64,000 bases of DNA from an uncultured Desulfovibrio sp. (GCA_913060505.1 CAJXRQ010000004.1:1-64000), one strand, 5' to 3'; shown: positions 16,777-25,297, counted from the first letter of the stretch. The notes: generated by a model from the letters alone, not told the origin. Numbers and translations are program-made.

Positions 16777-17450
16777 GACGGCGTATAGAAAAAATGCCCC
16801 AGGCCGACCGTGAAAATGATGCAGCCGTACAGAGCGTGTTCAAGCGAGGCCAGGAGCAGGGAATCCGTTTTGATGTAGACGCGGGCGAACAGATATCCGG
16901 CCGGTATTGTCAGAATAACGGCCAACCAGTTGCCGAAGATGATGTGCAGGAAGGAAAAAGCAATGGTGCTGGCCAAAATGATCGCAGGTTGCGAGCCGAG
17001 GATCGGCTTGTAGCGGTGAAAGAGGAACGCCCGGTATATGAGTTCTTGAGGGTAGGCAGAAAGTAGCGGATAAAGGACTATGACCGCAAGCCAGAGCCAC
17101 GGATGTTTGAGAGGAAAAGCAAACAGCATTGCCGGATCAATGAGAAGCACCATGAACACACAGCCTAAAGCAACGATTACGGCCCGGAGGCAAATGGCCT
17201 TTATCTCCCGTGCATTATTTCGTATTCCGTTGAGAAGCCTTGAGGTTTCGTAACTGTCGTTTTTGAGCAGGTATGCCAGACAGCCCAGAAAGATCAGCAG
17301 GAGTATGGGGATCTTGGGTAAAGGGACGATTCCGCTGGCATAAACCAGCGGAACCATGCCGAAAAGAATCAGGAATTCAAGCCAGAGAAATATGTTCCTG
17401 CCCATGTTTTCCTGTGGCGCCGTTTTGGCTGATGTTTGGGATTCTTTCAT
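16773..17450 (-). CDS. CPBP-family intramembrane metalloprotease-like protein
   Basis: A 225-residue protein with about seven hydrophobic segments. The CPBP (CAAX protease/bacteriocin-processing) signature is recognisable: PQELIYRAF (134-142), FSFLH (165-169) and a later EHALYG histidine (204-209). The family motif 1 is EExxxR; here the first glutamate is glutamine (QELIYR), while the catalytic-type second Glu and the Arg remain, so activity may be altered or retained. Such proteins process prenylated or membrane substrates or act as immunity proteins. Downstream neighbours are the Cys-rich small ORF (overlapping) and the PAS gene. Confidence 0.8.
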   Translation of the reverse strand: MKESQTSAKTAPQENMGRNIFLWLEFLILFGMVPLVYASGIVPLPKIPILLLIFLGCLAYLLKNDSYETSRLLNGIRNNAREIKAICLRAVIVALGCVFMVLLIDPAMLFAFPLKHPWLWLAVIVLYPLLSAYPQELIYRAFLFHRYKPILGSQPAIILASTIAFSFLHIIFGNWLAVILTIPAGYLFARVYIKTDSLLLASLEHALYGCIIFTVGLGHFFYTPS

Positions 17451-17627
17451 TTTGCCAACATAACCTTGTGCCTGTTACAGGTCTATCATTTCATCTGCTG
17501 CAATAGTGTTGCCGAACATTTTTTCGAAGTGACCGTTGATTGATTCTTCCGGGGCAAAGGGGTATTTCCGATTTCGTCCTTTTTTTTCCGCCGCAGACCT
17601 TACTGTTACACTATCCCGAGGAGATTT

Positions 17628-18428
17628 ATGATCACTCTTGAAAGCATTGCAAAGGATTTGGACGCGCTTCGCCAGTCCAAGCCGCTTGTTACCAATATTA
17701 CCAATTATGTAGTTACCAACTCCACGGCCAACGCCTTGCTGGCCATCGGGGCTTCTCCGATCATGACCCACGCCGTGGAAGAAGTTGAGGAACTTATGGC
17801 CTTCAGCAGCGCATTGGTCATCAACCTGGGTACGGTTGCACGGACGTATCTTGAAGCCATGCCCGTGGCCTGGGCTGCTGCCAACAAGAACGGCGTTCCG
17901 GTCGTCCTTGATCCCGTCGGTGCCGGTGCTTCCACGGTGCGGACCGAACAGCCGGTGAATATGTTGCAACAATATCAGCCGGCCATTATTCGGGGGAACG
18001 CTTCTGAAATCATGACGCTGGCCGGGCAGGCTGGCAAAGCCAAAGGTGTGGACAGCAGCCATGGTGCGGATGCTGCGGAAGTTGCCGCCCGGGATTTGGC
18101 GTTGGTCAACAAGTGCGCAGTGGTTGTTAGTGGGGAAGTTGACCTTGTGACCGATGGAGAACGCCTAGTGCGTATTCACGGCGGGAGCGAAATGATGCCG
18201 CTTGTTACAGGGCTTGGTTGTACATGTAGCGCCTTGTGCGGTGCCTTTGCCGGTGTAAATCCTGATTCCTTCGGCGCTGCGGCCCATGCCATGGCCGTCA
18301 TGAATGCTGCCGGAGCCGTTGCCGCCAAAAAAGCTGAAGGTCCGGGGACTCTCCAGCTGCATCTGTATGATATCCTCTACGCTCTTGATTCGGATATGAT
18401 CGGTTCGAACATGCGTCTGGAGCAGTAA
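17628..18428 (+). CDS. thiM: Hydroxyethylthiazole kinase
   Basis: A 266-residue cytoplasmic enzyme that phosphorylates the thiazole alcohol of thiamine during salvage. Family features are clear: PLVTNITNYVVTN near the start, VVLDPVGAGAS, IIRGNASEI, and the C-terminal TGLGCTCSAL motif containing the catalytic cysteine. The ATG has GAGGAG about 7 nt ahead. The stop overlaps the thiE start by one base (TAATG), so thiM-thiE is a coupled operon. I looked for a TPP riboswitch in the 180 bp upstream and did not see its conserved CUGAGA or ACCUGAUCUGG elements. Confidence 0.96.
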   Translation: MITLESIAKDLDALRQSKPLVTNITNYVVTNSTANALLAIGASPIMTHAVEEVEELMAFSSALVINLGTVARTYLEAMPVAWAAANKNGVPVVLDPVGAGASTVRTEQPVNMLQQYQPAIIRGNASEIMTLAGQAGKAKGVDSSHGADAAEVAARDLALVNKCAVVVSGEVDLVTDGERLVRIHGGSEMMPLVTGLGCTCSALCGAFAGVNPDSFGAAAHAMAVMNAAGAVAAKKAEGPGTLQLHLYDILYALDSDMIGSNMRLEQ

Positions 18429-19057
18429 TGTCGCCTGACTATTCCGTTTATCTGGTTACGGACCGACCTCTGTGCTGCGGCCGAGATCTCGTGGAGATCG
18501 TTGGGCTGGCAGTACAGGGCGGTGCCAGTATGGTGCAGTTGCGGGAAAAACAGGCCGGTACGCGGGATTTTGTCGCGATAGCACATGCCTTGCTGGATAT
18601 TGTGCGTCCGGCCGGTGTCCCTTTGTTGATCAATGACCGTATCGATGTGGCTCTGGCGGTAGGAGCTGACGGCGTACACGTGGGGCAGAGCGATATGCCA
18701 TATGAGGATGCCAGATGCCTTTTGGGACCGGAAGCCATTATCGGCCTGAGTGTCGAGACCATGGAGCAGGCAAAAGAGGCCGAATCATGGGACGTCGATT
18801 ATTTTGGCGTTAGCCCTGTTTTTGCTTCCACTACAAAGACAGACACTGGAGAACCCTGGGGACTTGAAGGTCTTCGACGTCTGCGGGAGCAGAGTGCCAA
18901 GCCGTTGGTTGGAATAGGTTCTTTGGGACCAGCCAATGCTGCCGATGTCATTCGGGCCGGGGCAGACGGTGTTGCCGTGGTCTCTGCAATTTGCAGCGCC
19001 GAGAAACCGGACCGGGCGGCAGCCGAACTTTGCCGAGTTGTCCGGTCCTCTCGATAA
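18428..19057 (+). CDS. thiE: Thiamine-phosphate synthase
   Basis: A 209-residue TIM-barrel enzyme joining hydroxymethylpyrimidine diphosphate to thiazole phosphate to give thiamine phosphate. The sequence shows YLVTDRPLC at the first strand, VQLREKQ, LLINDRIDVALAVGADGVHVGQSD (seen in parts), and the phosphate-binding VGIGSLG and GADGVAVVSAI segments. It follows thiM with a one-base overlap; together they form a thiamine salvage pair. No terminator is evident in the 118 bp before the PilZ gene. Confidence 0.96.
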   Translation: MSPDYSVYLVTDRPLCCGRDLVEIVGLAVQGGASMVQLREKQAGTRDFVAIAHALLDIVRPAGVPLLINDRIDVALAVGADGVHVGQSDMPYEDARCLLGPEAIIGLSVETMEQAKEAESWDVDYFGVSPVFASTTKTDTGEPWGLEGLRRLREQSAKPLVGIGSLGPANAADVIRAGADGVAVVSAICSAEKPDRAAAELCRVVRSSR

Positions 19058-19175
19058 ATTGTCATTTTCTTGCTTTCTGCGTTTATTTTGACGTACTTAA
19101 TAGTGGTGTGGCTGTTTTTTTGCATGACTTCGGAATGATGAATATGCATGGAAACATTTTCCCAGTGGTGAGAAC

Positions 19176-20174
19176 ATGATCGGTTTTCAGGGCCAGATGG
19201 ATTATCTTTACAAAGTACAGAACACCTTTGCTCATGGTAGCGGACGCTTGGATTTTCTTCAGGTTTTCGGGTTGATTCTGCTGGTGGTGGTTCCGGTAGT
19301 CCTGTTAACCGCGCTATGGCACTATCGACATTTTTTGTGGTTTCTTCTGGTTCGTTTTTTTACCCGGATATTTCTTTTTCGCAGACAGGGAGTGATTGAA
19401 AACTACCTCGTTTCCCGCGGGGTGGTCATTGAGGTCATTCTGCTGGAAGGCGGCAGGCTTGGACGTCAGCTTTGCTATTCCCGCATTGAGTCCGTGTATG
19501 GTGGGCGCATGCAATTGGAGATCGTCAAGGCCGATCCCACACGTCTTGATCTCAAGGGCAAGCGGGTAATCTGTTTTGTGAAACAGTTCAGTTTGTCCGG
19601 GAATAAATACAATTCCTTTGTGACCTATGTACGGGATTTTGAACGCAAGGGAACTGTCCTCAAGGGATTATATCTCCTGACCCCCATGCGGTATCGTTTC
19701 ACCATTCGGCGTAAGTATGTACGCAAAAAGATCAACCGCCCGGACGTTATTCGCGTCAAGATTTGGGATATTGCCAAACGTCAGGATTTCAAGAACCGGA
19801 GGCCTGATATATCCACCGTGCGCCAACCTTCGCGATACGAGGGAAGGCCTTTTTTGACAGTGGGCAATATTTCTCCGGGAGGCATACGAGTCTTTGTGCA
19901 TAATCCGACCAAGACGTTACCTGCCATGGACATAAACGAACCATTGGTCATGCGGGTCAGCATCAAGGATCCGGCAACCCGGCAGTTCTTTTTTGTCACG
20001 CTGATAGGAACGATCAGAAGCCGGTTCAAGACGGAGAAAGGCGGGATTGGATTGGGAATTCAGTTTACTTCACAGGGGGAGAGTCTTGGTGACGGATCCG
20101 GGCGTGTGCAGTGGAAGCGGGCAGCTGACGGTGTGCCAGCATTGGAAAAATTTCTTGAGAAATTCGGCAAATAA
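19176..20174 (+). CDS. Membrane-anchored PilZ-domain (c-di-GMP binding) protein
   Basis: A 332-residue protein with one N-terminal membrane helix (FLQVFGLILLVVVPVVLLTALW, here in part, about residues 27-48), a basic juxtamembrane region, a YcgR-N-like beta domain (about 80-165) and a C-terminal PilZ domain. PilZ hallmarks are RRKYVRKKI (the RxxxR c-di-GMP grip, about 178-186) and NISPGGIRV (the [D/N]xSxxG motif), followed by GIGLGIQF. It is expected to sense c-di-GMP at the inner membrane and to affect motility or surface traits. The ATG at 19176 follows GGTGAGAAC. It lies between thiE and a bidirectional terminator. Confidence 0.85.
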   Translation: MIGFQGQMDYLYKVQNTFAHGSGRLDFLQVFGLILLVVVPVVLLTALWHYRHFLWFLLVRFFTRIFLFRRQGVIENYLVSRGVVIEVILLEGGRLGRQLCYSRIESVYGGRMQLEIVKADPTRLDLKGKRVICFVKQFSLSGNKYNSFVTYVRDFERKGTVLKGLYLLTPMRYRFTIRRKYVRKKINRPDVIRVKIWDIAKRQDFKNRRPDISTVRQPSRYEGRPFLTVGNISPGGIRVFVHNPTKTLPAMDINEPLVMRVSIKDPATRQFFFVTLIGTIRSRFKTEKGGIGLGIQFTSQGESLGDGSGRVQWKRAADGVPALEKFLEKFGK

Positions 20175-20201
20175 AAAAGGCAGCCCTGTAGCTGCCTTTT
20201 T
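20174..20201. terminator. Bidirectional terminator between the PilZ gene and fur
   Basis: An 11-bp stem AAAAAGGCAGC / GCTGCCTTTTT with a 6-nt loop. T-tracts occur on both strands, and the element sits exactly between two convergent stop codons. Confidence 0.9.
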
Positions 20202-20202
20202 A

Positions 20203-20640
20203 CTAGCGTTTTTTATTTCTGCAATCTTCGCAAATTCCATAGAGATACATTTTGTGGCTGCAGAGTTCAAAGCCGTGTTTGTTAGCTATCTGTTCCTGCT
20301 GTTTTTCAATGACCGGGTCCATAATTTCGATGTTCTTGTTGCAGAGTGTGCATATTAAGTGGTCGTGGTGTTCCTTGCCATACGAAGCCTCATAACGGGT
20401 TACACCGTCCGCAAAGTCGAGCGGTTCAACAATGTCGGCCTCGACCAATAATTTGAGGGTTCGGTAGACAGTGGCCTGACCAACCGAGGGGTCTTCCTTC
20501 TTAACTTTTGCATATAGTTCTTCAGAAGACAGGTGTTCTTTTTGGCTGAGAATTGTTTCCAGAATAAGCCGCCGTTGCGGAGTAATCTTGAGGTTGTTGT
20601 CGGCTAGGTAGTCTATGAATACGTCTTGAGGCATCTTCAT
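20203..20640 (-). CDS. fur: Fur-family metal-responsive regulator
   Basis: A 145-residue dimeric repressor. The N-terminal winged helix contains LKITPQRRLILETI and SVGQATVYRTLKLL; the metal-sensing region contains the HHDHLIC segment, and structural zinc cysteines appear as CTLC and CEDC. Overall it resembles iron-sensing Fur more than Zur or PerR (KHGFELCSHKMYLYGIC parallels the C-terminal Fur region), but subclass is not certain from sequence alone. It is convergent with the PilZ gene. Upstream (20641-20867) I see no clear Fur box. Confidence 0.85.
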   Translation of the reverse strand: MKMPQDVFIDYLADNNLKITPQRRLILETILSQKEHLSSEELYAKVKKEDPSVGQATVYRTLKLLVEADIVEPLDFADGVTRYEASYGKEHHDHLICTLCNKNIEIMDPVIEKQQEQIANKHGFELCSHKMYLYGICEDCRNKKR

Positions 20641-20867
20641 ATTGTTCGCTTCCAGTTTATGTGTATCGATTTTTTCACAAATAAGGCATGCGTTTGTTCA
20701 TGTCAATGAATTGCAGTTTCATCGCCAATATATATTGTTAAAATGCCATTTTTTTTTACACCTCTTGATGCAAAAGATCCTCACGGCGACTCATGTTATT
20801 CCGGTCAATGATCACTCAGGACTTGACAGGAGATGTAATATATACAAAGTATTTCACCCTGCATTGC

Positions 20868-20959
20868 GGCGGGATGTCCGAGTCCGGCTTAAGGAGGCGG
20901 TCTTGAAAACCGTTGACCCTTCACGGGGTCCGTGGGTTCGAATCCTACTCCCGCCGCCA
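20868..20959 (+). tRNA. tRNA-Ser (TGA anticodon)
   Basis: A 92-nt class II tRNA. The acceptor stem GGCGGGA pairs fully with TCCCGCC, the discriminator is G and CCA is encoded. The anticodon arm GCGGT-CTTGAAA-ACCGT gives TGA. A long variable arm and the GGTTCGAATCC T-arm are present. A TTGACA hexamer occurs 40 nt upstream, but a good -10 partner is not obvious. Confidence 0.95.
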
Positions 20960-20970
20960 TTTGAGAGATT

Positions 20971-21003
20971 AAACCGCATGGTCCTTAGACCATGCGGTTT
21001 TTT
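20971..21003 (+). terminator. Terminator after tRNA-Ser
   Basis: A 13-bp perfect stem AAACCGCATGGTC / GACCATGCGGTTT with a 4-nt loop followed by TTT. It probably serves the tRNA, and from the other strand the convergent small gene ending at 21005. Confidence 0.9.
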
Positions 21004-21004
21004 G

Positions 21005-21322
21005 TTATTGTTTCAAGAAGCGCTCATTTTCTTCCAAAAGTTTGGCACGAAGTTTTGCTTCGGAGTCGGTTGAGAGGCCTATGCGTTTCATGTGCTGCAT
21101 GGAGTTATCCAACAGTAGGCTGAAAAATTGTTTTTTTTGGTGAATAGACAGATTCGCCACTTCCTGCCATTGCGAAACGCCAATAGCCTTCAGGGATTCG
21201 GTTATTCCGAACCGAAAGGATCCCTTGACTGAAAGCTTACTCATATTCGGACAATTTTCGATTACGACTTCCGCCAGTGAGTCGATCTTTTTTTCCTGCT
21301 TTGAATTTCCGCGTGACTGCAT
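21005..21322 (-). CDS. Conserved-looking hypothetical protein, 105 aa
   Basis: A hydrophilic, mostly helical protein (LTDSE-type C-terminal helix: STDSEAKLRAKLLEENERF). No family is recognised. A ribosome site (AAGGAGATATGCC) precedes the ATG, the gene ends at a strong terminator, and coding bias looks normal, so it is probably real. It is flanked by tRNA-Ser and the two-hairpin repeat; nothing in the context points to a function. Confidence 0.65.
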   Translation of the reverse strand: MQSRGNSKQEKKIDSLAEVVIENCPNMSKLSVKGSFRFGITESLKAIGVSQWQEVANLSIHQKKQFFSLLLDNSMQHMKRIGLSTDSEAKLRAKLLEENERFLKQ

Positions 21323-21410
21323 GGCATATCTCCTTGTGTTGAATGGATTTCATATCTGTATCCATACTGCAGTAAAAAGCGATGCCGGACATTGATACAG
21401 GATAATAGAT

Positions 21411-21487
21411 TTGCCGCCAGGGCAAGTGCGGTTGCCCTGGCGGCTGTTTAGAGGAGGCGTTCATGAATGCTCGAACGCGCGTTTTTT
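21411..21487 (+). repeat. Two-hairpin element, copy 1
   Basis: A 13-bp stem (GCCGCCAGGGCAA / TTGCCCTGGCGGC, 21413-21444), the linker GAGGAGGC, then a second stem GCGTTC / GAACGC (21457-21478) followed by GCGTTTTTTC. It matches copy 2 (29713-29793) in both stems, the AGTGCGGT loop and the linker. On the plus strand it reads as a small RNA ending in a terminator; on the minus strand it is the 3' region of the TRAP operon with a CCTCCT linker. Orientation is not settled. Confidence 0.7.
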
Positions 21488-21519
21488 CTCTCTTGAAGAG
21501 ACGAAACAGGTTGCTCCTG

Positions 21520-22794
21520 TTACATCATATGGCTGGGAATGAACATGACCAAATCGGGGCAGAAGATGAGGATGAACATTACAATAACCAATACCGCGAG
21601 ATAGGGCAGTACAGCCATGGACAGTTTCTCGATGTTGATATCGCCGATATTGCAGGCCACGAAGAGGCATAAGCCCACGGGAGGGGTGATTTGCCCAATG
21701 GACAGGGTCAGCACCAGCAAGACGCCGAAGAAGACCGGATCAATGCCTACGGAAGTAATTACGGGATAGAATATGGGGGCCATGAGTACCACAGCCACGG
21801 CATTGTCGAGGAACGTACCCACCACCAGCAGCGAAATGCAGATGAGGATGAGCAGCACTTGCGGATCCTTGGAGAATCCGAGCAGGGCTGTGGTCAGGGC
21901 CTGGGGAATCTGTTCACTGGCCATGAGGTAGCTGAAGCAATGTGCCGTGGCGACCAGAAACATGATAATGGCCGCACTTTTTGACGTATCCAGCACCACC
22001 TTGCAAAGCCGTTTGGCATCAAGCAGTTTGTAGATGAACATGCCCACGATAAGTCCGTAAGCGACAGCAACAACGGCGGCTTCCGTGGGAGTGAACACAC
22101 CGCCGTAGATACCGCCAAGTATGATCAGCGGCATGAGCAGGGCAAGCGATGCATCCTTTACGGCTTTAATGGTTTGGTTGAAGGGCACCTTGGCTTCGCT
22201 TCCGATGCCAAGACGTTTTGCCATGAAGTAGTTGGCACCCATGAGTGCGCCGCTCATGAGAAATCCGGGGATGATGCCGCCGAGGAAGAGTTTGCCGACA
22301 GAAGCTCCGGTTACCACGCCATACAGAACCATGGTGATGCTCGGTGGAATAAGCAGGCCGATGGTTCCAGAGGCCGCCACGCACGCACCGGAAAAGGCTT
22401 TGGAGTAGCCTTTTTCCTGCATGGGGCCGACCATGACCGAACCGATGGCCGCAGTCGTAGCGGGAGCGGAGCCGGAAATGGCACCAAAAAAGGTGCAGGC
22501 TGCTGTTGCCACATGGCCGAGTCCACCTGTGTAGCGGCCGAAGAAGCAGCTGGCCAGGTTTACGAGGCGTGACGAAACGCCGCCGGAAGACATGATATTG
22601 CCTGCCAGGATGAAGAACGGAATGGCCATCAACGTAAAGGAATCCACACCGCCGTATGCCTTTTGCACGAGAACCATCAAGGGAACGTGGCTATGAAAAA
22701 GGAGTGCTACCAGAGAGGAAAGTCCCAAGGCCACGGCGATGGGCACCCCGATAATCACCAAAACGAAAAAACTGAGGAAAAGTGTCGTACCCAT
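21520..22794 (-). CDS. dctM: TRAP transporter large permease subunit
   Basis: A 424-residue inner-membrane protein with about 12 helices that catalyses sodium-coupled uptake with DctQ and a periplasmic binding protein. The DctM pattern is clear: VGMF-type N-terminal helix, KGYSKAFSGACVAASGTIGLLIPPS (seen in parts), GGIYGGVFTPTEAAVVAV and IGQITPPVGLCLFVACNI. It is the last gene of a lyase-dctP-dctQ-dctM operon; dctQ ends 9 bp upstream. Substrate is not shown by the permease itself; the linked lyase suggests a substituted C4-C6 di- or tricarboxylate. Confidence 0.93.
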   Translation of the reverse strand: MGTTLFLSFFVLVIIGVPIAVALGLSSLVALLFHSHVPLMVLVQKAYGGVDSFTLMAIPFFILAGNIMSSGGVSSRLVNLASCFFGRYTGGLGHVATAACTFFGAISGSAPATTAAIGSVMVGPMQEKGYSKAFSGACVAASGTIGLLIPPSITMVLYGVVTGASVGKLFLGGIIPGFLMSGALMGANYFMAKRLGIGSEAKVPFNQTIKAVKDASLALLMPLIILGGIYGGVFTPTEAAVVAVAYGLIVGMFIYKLLDAKRLCKVVLDTSKSAAIIMFLVATAHCFSYLMASEQIPQALTTALLGFSKDPQVLLILICISLLVVGTFLDNAVAVVLMAPIFYPVITSVGIDPVFFGVLLVLTLSIGQITPPVGLCLFVACNIGDINIEKLSMAVLPYLAVLVIVMFILIFCPDLVMFIPSHMM

Positions 22795-22803
22795 AATGAA
22801 CCT

Positions 22804-23304
22804 CTAGGCTTCTTTGCAGATGATGGTTTGAACCCGCTCAAGGGCATGTTGGATGATATTCAGGGCCATGAAGAGACTACCCAGCGGAACGGCCAGATAA
22901 ATGATGCCAACCGGGATGAAGCCCATGGATGAGGATGTCTGGCCGAGGGCAAGCACTCTGGAGGAGACTATGAAGCCGTCCTTTACGAAGACCCACAGCA
23001 GCCAGAGGCAGGCCATGTCGGCCAGCGTATAGACTGCCGCCCGCAGTTTGGGAGGCCTGATTATGTCGACGAAATAGGTGACCTTGATATGCGTATTTTC
23101 GTGAAATGCCACGCTGGCACCGAGGAAGGTCAGCCAGATGAACAGGTAACGGGCCAGTTCGTCGGACCAGGACAAGGAGTCCTGCAATACATAGCGGCAC
23201 ACGACCTGAACGAAAATGACGATGGTCATGATGGAAAATACCGAGGTAATGAAAATCGAAATGAATTTATTGAAGAAAGCATTGACCGCTCGCAGCAGTT
23301 GCAT
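22804..23304 (-). CDS. dctQ: TRAP transporter small permease subunit
   Basis: A 166-residue protein with four helices. The family core LSWSDELARYLFIWLTFLGAS is present in parts at about residues 43-63, followed by FHENTHIKV. It pairs with DctM to form the membrane component. A stable hairpin lies between dctP and dctQ, and dctM starts 9 bp after its stop. Confidence 0.92.
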   Translation of the reverse strand: MQLLRAVNAFFNKFISIFITSVFSIMTIVIFVQVVCRYVLQDSLSWSDELARYLFIWLTFLGASVAFHENTHIKVTYFVDIIRPPKLRAAVYTLADMACLWLLWVFVKDGFIVSSRVLALGQTSSSMGFIPVGIIYLAVPLGSLFMALNIIQHALERVQTIICKEA

Positions 23305-23329
23305 CGCAAACTCCTTTGTGAGGTTGGAA

Positions 23330-23354
23330 AGGGGCGGGAGTGTTTCCCGCCCCT
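23330..23354 (-). other. Intercistronic hairpin between dctP and dctQ
   Basis: A perfect 10-bp stem AGGGGCGGGA / TCCCGCCCCT with a 5-nt loop and no long T-run. In binding-protein transport operons such a hairpin commonly stabilises the upstream message and lowers expression of the membrane subunits, so more DctP than DctQM would be made. Confidence 0.75.
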
Positions 23355-23378
23355 ACCGGTATATGGAGGTTCGGTCGT

Positions 23379-24353
23379 CTACTGGACGGCCTTGATATCC
23401 TTGATCCACTTGCCGAAACGATCGGCATGCTGCTTGTAAACGGCCTTGGTCGCTTTTTCGAAGGCGGCGCGATCCGCGGTATTCACCTGCATCTTGGTCT
23501 TCAGATCCTCAAGCTGCTTTGCTTCCAGCTTGCTTACTTCGGCCCGCATCCATATTGCGACTTCGCGAGCAGCATCGTGCAAGATCTTCTGCTGATCGGG
23601 AGTTATTGTGTCATAGATGATCTTGCTCATGACCAGCGGTTCGCTGACATGGATGTGGCTTGTCAGAGACAGGTATTTCTGCACTTCGTAGAATTTTTGG
23701 TGTTCTACGTGGGCCAACGGGTTTTCCTGGCCGTCGACAGTGCCCAGTTGCAGGGCCGAGTAGAGCTCGCCAAAGGCCATGGGGGTAGGCGATGCTCCAA
23801 AGGCCTTGAAGGAATCCACGAAGATGTAGCCGCTGGGAGTACGGATTTTCAGCCCCGCCAAGTCCTCGGGTTTATTGATGGGGTGCTTGGAGTTCGTGAT
23901 ATGGCGGAAGCCGTTTTCCCAGTATCCCAGAACGACCAGTCCCTTTTTGGCCAGGTTGTCGGAGAGCATCCGGCCGATCTTGCCGTCCAGTACCTTGCCC
24001 ACATGGTCAATGTCGCGGAACAGGAAGGGCATGTTCAAAACACCCATGGTTTCCTCGAAGCTGGAGAGCAGGACGTCGGACGTGAGGACCATGTCCACGG
24101 TGCCGAGCTGTGCGCCTTCCACGAGTTCACGCTGTTTGCCCAGCTGGTTGGCGGGGAATATTTTTATGTTGATATCCCCGTTGGACATCTTCTTGACCAG
24201 ATCCCGGAACATGACGGTACCGGCATGGTAGTGGTGGTCGATAGGGGCAAGGTGGCCGAGTTTGAATGTGACCTGAGCCTGGCTCACGGCGGGCATGAGC
24301 AGCAAGGTGCTGGCGATGGCGGCGACAAGCAAGCGCCTGATGGCATGGAACAT
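23379..24353 (-). CDS. dctP: TRAP transporter periplasmic solute-binding protein
   Basis: A 324-residue protein with a Sec signal peptide (cleavage after about residue 26, VSQA|Q). The DctP fold is clear: FKLGHLAPIDHHYH, IKIFPANQLGKQRE, the ligand-carboxylate arginine in GLKIRTP, and AFGELYSALQLGTVDGQENP. DctP-family proteins bind organic acids with an arginine salt bridge. First transport gene after the lyase gene, 30 bp away. Confidence 0.94.
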   Translation of the reverse strand: MFHAIRRLLVAAIASTLLLMPAVSQAQVTFKLGHLAPIDHHYHAGTVMFRDLVKKMSNGDINIKIFPANQLGKQRELVEGAQLGTVDMVLTSDVLLSSFEETMGVLNMPFLFRDIDHVGKVLDGKIGRMLSDNLAKKGLVVLGYWENGFRHITNSKHPINKPEDLAGLKIRTPSGYIFVDSFKAFGASPTPMAFGELYSALQLGTVDGQENPLAHVEHQKFYEVQKYLSLTSHIHVSEPLVMSKIIYDTITPDQQKILHDAAREVAIWMRAEVSKLEAKQLEDLKTKMQVNTADRAAFEKATKAVYKQHADRFGKWIKDIKAVQ

Positions 24354-24383
24354 AGGAACCTCCTGATTATGTGAAACGAATGG

Positions 24384-25247
24384 CTACGCGTACTTGTTCT
24401 CTTTTTCGCAGTATGAAGGCAGGCCAATAAATCCGTTGAACTCCTCGAAAGTGAGCAGGTTCTCCCAGATTCCCTTGGTTGTACCGTCGTGCTTCAGCGT
24501 TTCCATGTAGGAACGGACAGCTTTTGCTGCCGCATAAACAGGGCCGGTGCAGTAAATGGCGATGTTGTATCCCATCTCTTCCATTTCAGGCACCGTGGGC
24601 ATGGGAGTCCGGCCGCCTTCCAGCATGTTGGCGAGGGTAAAGCTTTCAGGGAAAGCCTTGTTGATGGCCTTCATTTCCTCAACGCTTTCAGGAGACTCGA
24701 CGAACAGCAGGTCGGCTCCAGCTTCCTTGTACATGGCGGCGCGCTCAAGGGCGGCTTCCAGACCATGGTTGGTGCGGGCATCGGTGCGGGCGATGATCAC
24801 AAAGTCGTCGTCACGGCGGGTGTCGCAGGCAGCCTTGATTTTCTGGACCATTTCTTCGGCGGGGATGATTTTACGGCCGAGCATGTGGCCGCATTTCTTG
24901 GGGAAGACCTGGTCTTCGAGCTGGATGGCGCAGACTCCGGCCTTTTCATATTCACGGACTGTGCGAATGACATTCAGCGGGTTGCCATAGCCCGTGTCAC
25001 CATCGGCCAGAATGGGCACATCAACGGCCTCGGCCATATCTGCGGCCCGGCGAGCCATTTCCGTCATGGTCAGCAGACCTACGTCCGGTTGGCCCAATAC
25101 GCTGGCAGACTGACCGTAACCAGTCATATAGACAGCCTTGAAGCCGCTGGCTTCGATAATTTTTGCGCTGAGCATGTCATAGGCTCCGGGAGCTACGAGC
25201 AGTTCCTTGGAAGCAAGCAGTTGGCGAAGTTGTGTAGTTTTTTTCAT
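24384..25247 (-). CDS. Isocitrate lyase/PEP mutase superfamily enzyme, probable C-C lyase
   Basis: A 287-residue TIM-barrel enzyme. Metal/substrate residues are in ADGDTGYGNP (81-90) and EDQ (111-113); the loop carries KKCGH with catalytic-type Cys119, which marks lyases (isocitrate, 2-methylisocitrate, 2,3-dimethylmalate lyase) rather than PEP mutase. Length and the KKCGHM loop fit dimethylmalate- or methylisocitrate-type lyases best; oxaloacetate decarboxylase is an alternative. The start at 25247 has AAGGAGA 8 nt ahead; the frame extends 17 codons further without a better site. A consensus sigma54 promoter lies 36-50 bp upstream, so the lyase and the TRAP importer are co-induced, which suggests the transporter feeds this enzyme. 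Confidence 0.85.
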   Translation of the reverse strand: MKKTTQLRQLLASKELLVAPGAYDMLSAKIIEASGFKAVYMTGYGQSASVLGQPDVGLLTMTEMARRAADMAEAVDVPILADGDTGYGNPLNVIRTVREYEKAGVCAIQLEDQVFPKKCGHMLGRKIIPAEEMVQKIKAACDTRRDDDFVIIARTDARTNHGLEAALERAAMYKEAGADLLFVESPESVEEMKAINKAFPESFTLANMLEGGRTPMPTVPEMEEMGYNIAIYCTGPVYAAAKAVRSYMETLKHDGTTKGIWENLLTFEEFNGFIGLPSYCEKENKYA

Positions 25248-25282
25248 GAAAACAATTCTCCTTAAAGTTTGCTCTTCCTTAG

Positions 25283-25297
25283 GCAAGGCATGTGCCA
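25283..25297 (-). promoter_or_regulatory. Sigma54 promoter of the lyase-TRAP operon
   Basis: Read on the minus strand: TGGCAC-ATGCC-TTGC, matching the -24/-12 consensus TGGCAC-N5-TTGC at every fixed base. Transcription should start near 25271, about 24 nt before the ATG. The divergent genes encode a histidine kinase and a GAFTGA-type activator, the class of protein sigma54 promoters need. Confidence 0.9.

Noticed and set aside
17451-17627. TPP riboswitch upstream of thiM
   Set aside because: The conserved CUGAGA and ACCUGAUCUGG-type elements are not present.
21041-21056. TGGCACGAAGTTTTGC as a sigma54 promoter on the plus strand
   Set aside because: The spacing between GG and GC is 11 instead of 10, and it is inside a gene on the other strand.
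20642-21073. A 143-codon plus-strand frame across the tRNA region
   Set aside because: It runs through tRNA-Ser and a terminator, so it cannot be a gene.
23340-24374. A 344-codon plus-strand open frame opposite dctP
   Set aside because: Mirror of dctP codons with no family features.
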